Source: CAYNZP01 sp964401835 (GTDB taxonomy: Bacteria; Planctomycetota; Phycisphaerae; SM23-33). From it: 50,808 nucleotides of DNA. Both the position numbers and the translations under genes were made by a program. The notes under the pieces were generated by a model. The model had not been told where the DNA came from. It saw only the letters and a program-made list of their open reading frames with translations, and searched no databases. The stretch is from positions 1 through 50,808 of the forward strand of contig CAYNZP010000016.1 in assembly GCA_964401835.1 (NCBI GenBank), given 5' to 3'. This document shows positions 33,724 through 42,315 of the stretch, one piece after another; position 1 is the first letter of the stretch; each line of letters opens with the position of its first letter.

Positions 33724-34671
33724 ATGAAAAAAGTCCTCGTCAGGATAATAATTGCGATTGTTCTTGTTTCCCTGTTGGTTTATCTGGGACGCAGGCATTT
33801 CGACCGGTTGTATCTAATCCTGGAAACGTCTCCATTAATCCTCGCAGGCATAGCCGGCCTTTTCGTGATTATGCGCAGCCTCCAGGGGGAGGTTTTCAGG
33901 CGGGTCTTAAGGTTCCTTGGCGCTGGAGTTTCGTTTTTCGAAGCGAACATGCTCGCGATGCTTGCAAGTCTGACGAATTTGGTTCTTCCAAGGCTTGGTT
34001 TGGGGGCACCGGCTGTCTATTTGAAAAAACGTCACAATTTCCCCTACGCCAACTTCGGCTCACTGATGCTGCCGACGATATTGCTGCAGGTTGCCTGCAT
34101 AGGAGTCGTTGGCCTGCTGTGTGAACTCTGGCTGTTTTCTGTGGGTTCACTTGAGTGGAGTTGGCCGTTGGCTGGGGTGCTGGCATTGTCTCTGGTTTTG
34201 AGCCTGCTGGTTCTTCTGATTCCAATTAGGATAGGGAATAATCATAAGTGGCGGATTGTCAATTTCTTCCAGCGGTTGTTTAGTTCGTGGGAAATACTCC
34301 GGACCAACAAGAAGCTTCTGTGCTATATGTTTGCTTTACAGGTTTTGGTGCTTTTGGCCCAGGCATTGCGGCTGTGGGTATGTTTCAAGGGGATGGGCAT
34401 TGAAGTTTCGATACCGGCAATAATAATCGCGTCTTTCCTCGGCCATCTTGGAACGCTGGTAGGCTATACTCCCGGCGGTTTGGGCTTCCGCGAGGCTGCC
34501 ATTACAGTGGGATGTCAGCTTATGGGAGTAGACCCGAGTTCCGCCCTGGCAGCGGCGGTGCTGGACCGGATTGTTATGACCGCAACGGTGCTTGGTTTCG
34601 GTGGTTTCAGCCTGTGGTATCTTTTCAAGCCGATGCGAAAGGAAATCGAGCAGGTATCTGTTAACGATTGA
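33724..34671 (+). CDS. Lysylphosphatidylglycerol synthase TM/UPF0104 family membrane protein
   Basis: A 315-residue polytopic protein with about eight hydrophobic segments (for example VRIIIAIVLVSLLVYLG, LILAGIAGLFVIM, LLQVACIGVVGLLCELWLF, LAGVLALSLVLSLLVLLIPI). The family hallmark near the C-terminus is present: FLGHLGTLVGYTPGGLGFREAAI, followed by ALAAAVLDRIVMTATVLGFGGFSLWYLF. Relatives sit in lipid and glycan operons and are thought to move or anchor lipid-linked material. The stop TGA overlaps the ATG of the next gene by one base. Confidence 0.85.
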   Translation: MKKVLVRIIIAIVLVSLLVYLGRRHFDRLYLILETSPLILAGIAGLFVIMRSLQGEVFRRVLRFLGAGVSFFEANMLAMLASLTNLVLPRLGLGAPAVYLKKRHNFPYANFGSLMLPTILLQVACIGVVGLLCELWLFSVGSLEWSWPLAGVLALSLVLSLLVLLIPIRIGNNHKWRIVNFFQRLFSSWEILRTNKKLLCYMFALQVLVLLAQALRLWVCFKGMGIEVSIPAIIIASFLGHLGTLVGYTPGGLGFREAAITVGCQLMGVDPSSALAAAVLDRIVMTATVLGFGGFSLWYLFKPMRKEIEQVSVND

Positions 34672-36212
34672 TGGAAAATATGAATCCAAATCCGCAGACA
34701 ATTTTACAGCAGCCTTTGAATTGGAATACCTCCCAGAGAAGAAAGGTTGTTATTGTTTTCCTGCTGGTTGTGGCAACTATTTATATTGCGAGTTTTAACG
34801 CCAATTGGTGTGTAGGCAGGGACAGTGGTTTGTATCTGAGCCTTGCCCGCAATCTCGTTAGGGGCGACGGCTATACAATCGCCGGCTCCCCTCACACCTG
34901 TGTGCCGCCCGGATACCCTGCTTTGCTTGCGGGCGAGATGAGCATCTTCGGACAAAGCTTTCTGGTCTTCGATATCTTCCAGATGGCAATAGGCTTGGCT
35001 GTAGCGTTCATTTCGTATCTGCTATTTTGCCAGCTTGTAAATCGTGATTGGGCGTTGATCCTGGTCGCGGCGATGGCTGTCTCTCAGGAAATTGTCCAAC
35101 GCAGTGGCGAGGTTCTTTCAGATATGCCGTTTATGCTTCTGGTTGTTGCGGCGCTTTGGCTTTATGCTCGGGGACTTAGAGCCGAAAACCCAAAACGTGG
35201 TTTTTGGGAGTTGGCATCAGTTCTTTTGGTTGCGAGTTGCTGGGTGCGAATGGCCGGTTTACCTTTTGTTGTTGGTGCTGCGGCAGGGTTGGCTCTTAGC
35301 GTTAAGCGCGGCGTGAGGATTCGCGGCTATTTGAACACGGCTGTCATCCTTATAGGCTTGGCTGGGAGTTTGGCGTTCTTCTATTACTTCGCTAAAAATA
35401 ACGCAGAGCCCGATGCTGCTTCGTATCTGGCCTCTATGAAGCATAATAACGGCGGTTTTTCTGCCTTTGATTTGCTTTGGAAGCTGTTTGATTCTTTCTG
35501 GCGCATCAGCCAGGACTTCAGCCGTCTTATCCTCAGCCTGGAGATGCCGTTTCTGCTGAGCCTGTTTGTCTTTGTTGTCCCAGTCGTCGTAGCGATGGTT
35601 CGCCGAATAGTCCAGGGCGACAGGCTCGGGCCTTTGGCCGTTGGCGGATATGTCTTTGGGCTAATCCTTCTTGGTTACGCACGCACAAGATATCTCATGC
35701 CGGCGATGCCGTTGCTGTTTTTGTACATGCTGGAGGGGATAGCATGGTTCCTTTCAACCATTTCAAAGAAGCCCCTTGTTGTCAAAAGGGTTGTTGCCGT
35801 TTTACTGATAGTGATAGTGGGTTTTAATCTGGTAAGTGTAGGCCGGCTTGTCATCGAAAAACGCAGAAGTGATTATGTGGTTTCTCAGCAAAAGGGCTTA
35901 TGGCGCGACGTGCCGGCTGTGGTTGAATTCCTCAAACAAAACACGCCTGATGATGCAGCAATCATCGCCGATCAATGTGTCGGATACCTGGCTGACTTGC
36001 CTTGCCCATTCCTGTCAAAAAAGATTTCGCCTTCAGGGGAGAAGATACAGGAAATCTTCAATGACTGGAACGTCCGCTACGTCGTTATCGACACAGAGAA
36101 CATCGACTATCGTAACCTGTTAAAAAAAGCTCTGCTCGATTACCTCGAGCCTAAAATGGAGCCGGTTTTTTGTGAAGGCGCTACGAGAGTGTATGCGGTA
36201 GGGGCTGATTGA
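34671..36212 (+). CDS. GT39-like membrane glycosyltransferase
   Basis: A 513-residue multi-span protein of the PMT/ArnT-like GT-C fold. After the first membrane segment (VVIVFLLVVATIYIASF) comes the conserved first loop FNANWCVGRDSGLYLSLARNLVRGDGYTIAG, with the expected acidic residue (RDSG), then VPPGYPALLAGE. About nine more hydrophobic segments follow, and a C-terminal periplasmic part after residue 400. Such enzymes move a sugar from a polyprenyl phosphate to a protein or lipid in the periplasm. ATG 34671 is used (the TTG three bases upstream would only add one residue), giving a TGATG coupling with the preceding gene. It ends the plus-strand glycan run. Confidence 0.82.
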   Translation: MENMNPNPQTILQQPLNWNTSQRRKVVIVFLLVVATIYIASFNANWCVGRDSGLYLSLARNLVRGDGYTIAGSPHTCVPPGYPALLAGEMSIFGQSFLVFDIFQMAIGLAVAFISYLLFCQLVNRDWALILVAAMAVSQEIVQRSGEVLSDMPFMLLVVAALWLYARGLRAENPKRGFWELASVLLVASCWVRMAGLPFVVGAAAGLALSVKRGVRIRGYLNTAVILIGLAGSLAFFYYFAKNNAEPDAASYLASMKHNNGGFSAFDLLWKLFDSFWRISQDFSRLILSLEMPFLLSLFVFVVPVVVAMVRRIVQGDRLGPLAVGGYVFGLILLGYARTRYLMPAMPLLFLYMLEGIAWFLSTISKKPLVVKRVVAVLLIVIVGFNLVSVGRLVIEKRRSDYVVSQQKGLWRDVPAVVEFLKQNTPDDAAIIADQCVGYLADLPCPFLSKKISPSGEKIQEIFNDWNVRYVVIDTENIDYRNLLKKALLDYLEPKMEPVFCEGATRVYAVGAD

Positions 36213-36226
36213 AGAAAGCCTGTTTT

Positions 36227-37177
36227 TTAGTTCGGCCGCTCGTTTAGCCAGGGCATTTCGCGGCTGTCTGGTTTTGTAAACGGCAGCATTATCCTGGAAA
36301 AAGCTCTCAGGCAAAAAGTCCTTAAGTTGCGGCGATAATTCCCTGACTGCTTCAGGGCCAGGAGTGCTTCTTTGTATGAGCCGCCACTGAAATATAGCCT
36401 TGCTGCTGAGTAATAAAGCCTGCCAAGCCTGCGGTTGATCGCTCTTTGGGGGATGGTGTCTGCGGGGCACTTTTTTTCTATGAAGCGGCGCAGGATTTCA
36501 GCCTCCTGAAAACGTGAAAACCCACTTCGTCTGGAAATGTTCGTGTCATGCCTGCGTCTAAGCCCCGTTGCCTGCTGAATTGGTACGAAATTCGTTTGAA
36601 GACTCATTCGCAGATAAAGTTCGTAGTCTTCACAACTGCGGAGGCTTTCGTCGTAGCCGCCGACCTGCCCGGCCAGTTCCCTGTGCCAGCATACGCAAAG
36701 ATGCGAAAGAAACATTCTCTGGAAAAGTTCAGCGGCTCCGGTGGGTTTGTCCTGATACTGTCCGGAAAGTTCCTTTATCCTTTCGCCTTCATCGAGGCGA
36801 TGCCGGTATCCGTAAAAAAACGACGCTTCAGGATTTGCGGAGATGGCCTGTTTGTAATGGGCAAGGGCATCAGGCAACCAGATATCATCGCTGTCCAGGA
36901 AGGTAAGCCATTGTGTTTTCGCGTGTTTAATTCCCAGGTTTCTGGCTGCGGCAGGTCCGCTGTTTTCTTGGGTTAGCACGACGATCCGATCATCCCGCTG
37001 AGCGAAAGCCTTGGCAATGCTTAGAGAATCATCAGTCGAGCCATCGTCAATTACGATCAGCTCCCACTGTTTAAAGGTCTGATTAATCACGGACTCAATC
37101 GCCACAGCGAGATAGTCCATGTGGTTATAAACGGGCATAATTACAGAGAAGAAACAGTTATCGTCAGGTCTTTCCAT
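36227..37177 (-). CDS. Family 2 glycosyltransferase
   Basis: A 316-residue GT-A enzyme with VIMPVYNHMDYLAVAIESVINQTF, LIVIDDGSTDDSLSIAKAF, NSGPAAARNLGIKHAKTQWLTFLDSDDIWLPDAL (DSDD metal motif near residue 90) and YDESLRSCEDYELYLRMSL, which contains the ED acidic pair expected in the acceptor half. It has no membrane segment. The gene is minus-strand, converges on the GT39-like gene at 34671-36212 with 14 bases between stops, and follows the ArnT-like gene by 12 bases, with which it is likely cotranscribed. The reaction is a sugar transfer of unknown specificity. Confidence 0.9.
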   Translation of the reverse strand: MERPDDNCFFSVIMPVYNHMDYLAVAIESVINQTFKQWELIVIDDGSTDDSLSIAKAFAQRDDRIVVLTQENSGPAAARNLGIKHAKTQWLTFLDSDDIWLPDALAHYKQAISANPEASFFYGYRHRLDEGERIKELSGQYQDKPTGAAELFQRMFLSHLCVCWHRELAGQVGGYDESLRSCEDYELYLRMSLQTNFVPIQQATGLRRRHDTNISRRSGFSRFQEAEILRRFIEKKCPADTIPQRAINRRLGRLYYSAARLYFSGGSYKEALLALKQSGNYRRNLRTFCLRAFSRIMLPFTKPDSREMPWLNERPN

Positions 37178-37189
37178 CTGGGCAGCTCG

Positions 37190-39337
37190 CTATTTTACCG
37201 GGTCTGTCGCGTCACTGTTTTTGTTAACAGAAGCTTTGTTTCTAAACAGCGTAAATACGAGTTTTTTCCTCTGTTTGCCCTGCACACTGTAGATTTTCTT
37301 GTACCCAAGTTTTTCCAGCCTTGGCTGATAAAAACTGTAACTGAAAAGCCAGGCGACTTTTTCCGGATTTGTTAGTAGTTCAATTGCTTCGGCATTTTTT
37401 TCGTCGTCAAGCCATTCCTGCCATTTCTGTGGTTCTTTGGCGATCACTGCTGTATTTTCAGCTTTTGGATATTCGAGCATTGCAAGGCCCATTCGCCTAA
37501 GCGGCCAGTGGATGTTGGGGATGTTGCGTCCGAAATAATAAACGACCTTTGCCTGCGGGTCCCCCCAGCTGCCCACTGTTTCATCCGGCCCGACGATTTG
37601 TGCCGCTTTATGTGAAAACTTTTCAACCGGATAGCGAGAATCCCAGAGGTTGGCTTTTGTGTGAAAGCCGACATAGACACAGAAAAAAGCTACGGCAATC
37701 TCAGCAAAGGCAATAGCAAATCTGCCCCGGATTACGGTCCACAACGTAACAATGGAGACTCCTGTCGCTATTGCGGACAATGTTACAAGGTGTGGCCAAG
37801 CCCCAGCAGGGACCTTTGAAACAAGCTTTGCTATGCCCTCAGGCAGCCAGTCCGGAATTTTACCTGCAAAACTCCACCCCGTGAGGATAACTGCCATGGC
37901 GATTGGTCCGATAATGGCGTAGCAGGTGAGGACAAAACGAGAAAGCCCTTTTTTGATCCACTTATTATTGAATATCAGGTCTTCAGCTATGAATCCCATT
38001 AAAAGACAAAGTGCCGGAATCACAGGCAAGACATAATGGCCTCTCTTGCCGGCAGAAAGCATCAGGATGCAAACGAAAGCTGCGATCCAAATGAAAAGGT
38101 AAGTAAGTTCACGCCGTTTCTCACGGAACTTTTCGACCCACGCCGCAGCTAGGGCGCCAGGCAAAAAGCCGAACCACGGAAGAGTAAGCGTAAGAATCGC
38201 GACAAGATATCTTTGAGGGGGATCAACAATCCAGCCGCCCTCACCGGTTGCGCGTGAAAGTACCTGATGCCCTACAGCATCGCTGCTGCCAAAGAGATTT
38301 TGTGTATACCACAGCCAGGGGACAAAAAGAGCGAGCATGATAACAATGCCAGGTATGGCCGTCGGCAGTAGGGGGAAAATCTGTTTCCAGCCCCTGGTGT
38401 ATATCATGTAAAAAACAAGTGGGCCAAGTATCGTTGCGGCGAAGGTCAGGCCCTTGCCAATCGATCCTTCAAGCCCAAGAGGTGTCCACCATGCAAGGTT
38501 TTCGACACTTGTAATCAGGATGTAAAGGGCAAAACCGATGGCAGCTACAATGCAGTATATTGCCAGGGATTTTTTCGCGCTTCTAGTATTTGCTGCGGGA
38601 AGTTTGTCCTGCTTTTCGCAGTCCATATCCATTTGCCGCCAGAAAAGATAGACAAGCAGCCCGAAGCCCAGAAGAATCGGCATGAACTGTTTTGTCAGAT
38701 TGGCCAGGCCCAATGCGACCCAAAAACCCATCATCCAGATTATTTTCTTGTAGCGTTTTACTGAATTGAGTCCGGCGTAGAAACAGCACATTGCAGCTGT
38801 GCAGAACATGCAAAACAGCATATCCGGTCGGCCGCTTCGTCCCCACTTGGTCATGGCTATTGAAGTTGCCAACATGAGAGCGGCAAGCATTGCGGCACGC
38901 TGGCCGAAGAATCGCCTTCCGAGAAATAATGTCAGCCAAACACAAAGTATCCCCGAAACTGCAGCTGTCACCCTGGCAGAAAATTCCGAAATCTGCCTGT
39001 CACCACGCAGTATCGCCAAAGCGGCAGTGAGCCAGTATTGAAGGGGGGTTTTGACCAGGCGAGGCTGGCCGTTTCTCATTGGTACCATCCAACGGTTAAA
39101 TGTAGTATCTTCAGGGAGTTCCTGCTCGACAGGCCCGGGCACCAGCCATTCGTTGGTCTGAGTCATTCCCCTGGCTGCCAGGGCAGCCTTGGCTTCATGC
39201 TCGCTGAGTGTCGTTTGCCCCAATTGCCAGAGAAGCAAAATGGCTGTTATTACGCCGACCAATAAATACTGAAACAGCGGGCTGTAAAACGATAAAACAC
39301 TGGTATTGTTCTTTTTTGAAATATCTTGAGTAGTCAT
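37190..39337 (-). CDS. ArnT/PMT-type GT39 membrane glycosyltransferase
   Basis: A 715-residue GT-C protein. The first hydrophobic segment (LFQYLLVGVITAILLLW) is followed by the family loop LSEHEAKAALAARGMTQTNEWLVP (acidic E pair in place of the usual DE) and LVKTPLQYWLTAALAIL. Around ten further membrane segments are seen, including MVALFVPWLWY-like stretches, and a large C-terminal soluble part of about 200 residues with VGSWGDPQAKVVYYFGRN. Homologs transfer a sugar from undecaprenyl phosphate to lipid A or proteins in the periplasm. It is transcribed together with the GT2 gene downstream. The 715-residue length is longer than E. coli ArnT (about 550), mostly from the C-terminal part. Confidence 0.85.
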   Translation of the reverse strand: MTTQDISKKNNTSVLSFYSPLFQYLLVGVITAILLLWQLGQTTLSEHEAKAALAARGMTQTNEWLVPGPVEQELPEDTTFNRWMVPMRNGQPRLVKTPLQYWLTAALAILRGDRQISEFSARVTAAVSGILCVWLTLFLGRRFFGQRAAMLAALMLATSIAMTKWGRSGRPDMLFCMFCTAAMCCFYAGLNSVKRYKKIIWMMGFWVALGLANLTKQFMPILLGFGLLVYLFWRQMDMDCEKQDKLPAANTRSAKKSLAIYCIVAAIGFALYILITSVENLAWWTPLGLEGSIGKGLTFAATILGPLVFYMIYTRGWKQIFPLLPTAIPGIVIMLALFVPWLWYTQNLFGSSDAVGHQVLSRATGEGGWIVDPPQRYLVAILTLTLPWFGFLPGALAAAWVEKFREKRRELTYLFIWIAAFVCILMLSAGKRGHYVLPVIPALCLLMGFIAEDLIFNNKWIKKGLSRFVLTCYAIIGPIAMAVILTGWSFAGKIPDWLPEGIAKLVSKVPAGAWPHLVTLSAIATGVSIVTLWTVIRGRFAIAFAEIAVAFFCVYVGFHTKANLWDSRYPVEKFSHKAAQIVGPDETVGSWGDPQAKVVYYFGRNIPNIHWPLRRMGLAMLEYPKAENTAVIAKEPQKWQEWLDDEKNAEAIELLTNPEKVAWLFSYSFYQPRLEKLGYKKIYSVQGKQRKKLVFTLFRNKASVNKNSDATDPVK

Positions 39338-39381
39338 AGCCGCATAGTTTGCTGATTATGGCGGCAGATGTCAATTGCTGA

Positions 39382-42111
39382 TCAGGCCAGTGATACAGCT
39401 AAGGCTGAGAAATTGGTCTGGATTTGGTCAATAGTGAGCGTTAATAGCCCGTCGCTATAGTTTGAATCGTAACTTCTGCCATCTACCCCCCAAGGGTTAT
39501 AGACTGTAACAAGTTGTTGTGAACCAACTAGTTCGGCGGATTTAACCACGTAAGCGTGGGAACCTACGATGGGTGAGGAAGCGTTTGAGTAGCTGCCCAG
39601 CGTTATGGCGTGGTCATTTTCAATATTTTCGGTGATGTAGTTAAACAAGCTATCGGTTGAACCGCTTGTCCATCGGGATCTTGTATATCCGCCGGTGATT
39701 TGGCGATAAACCGTGCTCATCCAGCCGCCTGAAATCGAGGCATAGGAATTCTCGCCATAACGGAAATAAGCATATGCCTTCTCAGCTAGCGGCACCCAAA
39801 GTTCACCGTCGGGTCCGAAGCGGGCATAAGTGAGGTTGCTTCCACTTCTGACCGGCAAATCGGCGTCGATACGAAGGAAAACTTCGCTGGAGCCGTTGAA
39901 GAATCGAACCGCATAGGTGCCGTCGCCCATCGGGGCAATCATCTGGGTGATGGTTTGCGGGTCGGTGTCGGCCAGGCTTGCAAGGCTCGCAAGATAGTAG
40001 CAGTCACCGACATATCCCTGAACGATATCGTCATATTCCGGGCCTTCGACGAAAAGTGGCTTGTGTGCAAAATTGGCATAGCCTCTGGCGTAGCTTGTAA
40101 TTGTCGGGTCCCGGAAGTTTTGCCCCGCGATTTCCAGCGAAACGTAATCACTGTTTTGCGGGTTATCACTGTAGGGTTGATAGAACTCATCTATTTGGTG
40201 CACGCTTCGGCCGGAAAGCTCTGCTGTCGAGGCATCTGAGATTGTATCGCTGCCATCGGCCCAGAAGCTGTCAAAACCATTATCGCCAAATATCAGGTCG
40301 CTGCCGCCGCCGATACTTACAAGTAAATCATCTCCGGCTTGGCCATAAATTGATGCATTGCCCGTGCCAGCTTCATAAATCGTGTCATTTCCGCTGCCGG
40401 CGTAGATGACTCCGGAAGCGAAGACGGAATTGTCCAGGCGAATGACGTCTTGGCCGCCAAAGCCATACACAACAACTCTGCTGAACAATCCGTCGTAAAC
40501 AAAACTTCCCGACGCGGTTGTCAGGGTAATTGAATCAGCCCGTTGAGAAAGCGTAATAGTTTCCGCGTTGTCTGTCCCAACAACGGATAGCCGCAATCCA
40601 CCCGCTACTGAAGATACATAAGTGGCGAGAGTCTGTTCTGGTGTCATCTCGGGCGGCTGGGCATCGTTGGTTACAATGTTTACCAGATATGCGCCGCCGC
40701 TTCCATCGGTACTGGCGGTTTTGATGTAATATGTCTGACCTTGCTGGACATCGAAGCTTATCTGCGAATTTGTGCTGCCTGTCTGGTCGTCGTTTTGGGC
40801 TAGCAATGTGCCATCTGCACTGTAAGCAAAAATTTCGCAATCCAGATTGTTCCGGCGGCCACGTGCTTCCATATCGACCAGCATTGAACCGCTCTTTGAA
40901 GCGACCAGCGAGAAAACATCTACGTCATCTGAATAGTTGATCTTTCCGGTAAACCTTGTAGAACCTCTCCTGCGGAGTCTTTTTTGTTTTGACGTGGCCA
41001 GGCTGTTGCCGACGTCGTCATTAGGCTGGGCTGTAAAAGTGAGAGTGTACTGGCCGGCAGAATTATCGTTGCCGGATGCTCTTACATAAAAGGTCTGTCC
41101 TTCACGTACGCCAAGTCTGATACTGCTGCTATGGGCGCGGAGGCGTCGGCCGTCAGAGTTGAAAACCTCCAGATATGGGGAAAGCTGTCCATCGTTGGCG
41201 TTCATCTGGATTTGTACCCGGCCGCGGGCTCCAACAGTAAATTTGTATGCGTCACTTGAGCCTGCTGTGATACTTCCGGAAGCTTCTACAGAGCCCCATG
41301 AAGGCAGATCAACTTCGGTGGCGGTAACAAAGTCTGCCGCCAGCGTCGGGAGAATATTAAGGCGATATCTGCCGGAGCTGGCATTGGAGGCGGCTCTTAG
41401 ATAATAAACCTGTCCTGCGACGACATCGAAAGCGATTTCCTCCGTTCCGCTCCAGCTGCTTTGGGCGATAAGTTGGGCGTTTGCATCATATGCCGAAATA
41501 TTGCAGTTGAGTGCGTTGCGTCTTCCCGAGCGGGAAAGGTTTACACGCATCTGGCCGGTAATATTGGCCTCGACCTGAAAGACGTCCGCGTCTGTCGCGT
41601 AATTTATTGTTCCACTGCGGCGCGAGGCGCCACGGGAGTTCAGGCGAAGCTGCTTTGGAGATTCGAGATTATTCGAGTAATCATCTACGGGTTGGCTGGT
41701 CAGTGTTAAGGTGTAGTTGCCATAAGTTTCCTGCGAAGCCGAGGCCATGACGTAATATGTCTGACCGGCTCGTACGCTGAGCCTTGCCTGGCTGTCATTG
41801 GTCTGGCGGGAGAGGTTGTCATTGAGTTTAATTCGTCTGCCACTGTTGTTGAAAACCTGCAGGTAGGAGTCGATTCCGCTTTGATCTGCCCCCATGTCAA
41901 TTGTCATTCGACCCCTTGCCTGTGAAGTAAACTCGTAGAGTTTCATGTTGCTTGGAGAGAGGATTTGATCTGAGATGCTTGTGGCCCCGGCGGTTTGTAT
42001 GTCAATTTGGGTAGCTGATTCAGCCAGGTTTCCAAGTACGGCTGTTCCGCTCATGAGCAGCCGCTGCTCAAGGTTTTCAAAGGCCGGGATGTGTTCTTGC
42101 TTTTGCTTCAT
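39382..42111 (-). CDS. LEPR-tagged PPC/RTX-like protein with C-terminal calpain-type cysteine protease
   Basis: A 909-residue, probably exported protein. ATG 42111 is preferred over an in-frame TTG at 42171: it follows AGGTTG and puts the tag FENLEQRLLM at residues 11-20, as in the giant protein. No hydrophobic signal peptide is present. Four PPC-like domains follow (about 45-475; typical phrases AGQTYYVMASAS, GQTFYVRASGND and GQTYYIKTASTDGSGG). Then comes an RTX-like stretch (about 555-630; YAGSGNDTIYEAG, GQAGDDLLVSIGGGSDLIFGDNG). The C-terminal domain is calpain-like, with Cys704 in QGYVGDCYYLASLASLA, His852 in GSHAYVV and Asn872 in YNPWG, a complete triad. A role in surface proteolysis is inferred. 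Confidence 0.85.
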   Translation of the reverse strand: MKQKQEHIPAFENLEQRLLMSGTAVLGNLAESATQIDIQTAGATSISDQILSPSNMKLYEFTSQARGRMTIDMGADQSGIDSYLQVFNNSGRRIKLNDNLSRQTNDSQARLSVRAGQTYYVMASASQETYGNYTLTLTSQPVDDYSNNLESPKQLRLNSRGASRRSGTINYATDADVFQVEANITGQMRVNLSRSGRRNALNCNISAYDANAQLIAQSSWSGTEEIAFDVVAGQVYYLRAASNASSGRYRLNILPTLAADFVTATEVDLPSWGSVEASGSITAGSSDAYKFTVGARGRVQIQMNANDGQLSPYLEVFNSDGRRLRAHSSSIRLGVREGQTFYVRASGNDNSAGQYTLTFTAQPNDDVGNSLATSKQKRLRRRGSTRFTGKINYSDDVDVFSLVASKSGSMLVDMEARGRRNNLDCEIFAYSADGTLLAQNDDQTGSTNSQISFDVQQGQTYYIKTASTDGSGGAYLVNIVTNDAQPPEMTPEQTLATYVSSVAGGLRLSVVGTDNAETITLSQRADSITLTTASGSFVYDGLFSRVVVYGFGGQDVIRLDNSVFASGVIYAGSGNDTIYEAGTGNASIYGQAGDDLLVSIGGGSDLIFGDNGFDSFWADGSDTISDASTAELSGRSVHQIDEFYQPYSDNPQNSDYVSLEIAGQNFRDPTITSYARGYANFAHKPLFVEGPEYDDIVQGYVGDCYYLASLASLADTDPQTITQMIAPMGDGTYAVRFFNGSSEVFLRIDADLPVRSGSNLTYARFGPDGELWVPLAEKAYAYFRYGENSYASISGGWMSTVYRQITGGYTRSRWTSGSTDSLFNYITENIENDHAITLGSYSNASSPIVGSHAYVVKSAELVGSQQLVTVYNPWGVDGRSYDSNYSDGLLTLTIDQIQTNFSALAVSLA

Positions 42112-42315
42112 TGACAACCTCACAAGCGAACCGAACAGGCCACCTCCGAGGCGGTCATAAACCAATGCCAATACGCAATGTGTGCGTACTTACTCTAATT
42201 AAAGGGTATGATTCAGAACAACGGCATGCAAATTAGGAAGCAAAAAAAATAAGTTTGTAACTCAGGTGTAGAGAAGACTTTAGAAAACAGAGTTTTCCGG
42301 ATTGTTTTTTTTCTT

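Noticed and set aside
42112..42171. Extra 20 residues at the start of the calpain-like protein (TTG start)
   Set aside because: The ATG at 42111 has a better ribosome site and places the tag as in the giant protein.
42172..42315. Promoter or terminator between the calpain-like gene and the kinase-fusion gene
   Set aside because: No convincing -35/-10 pair or terminator hairpin was found on the minus strand; only AT-rich sequence is seen.
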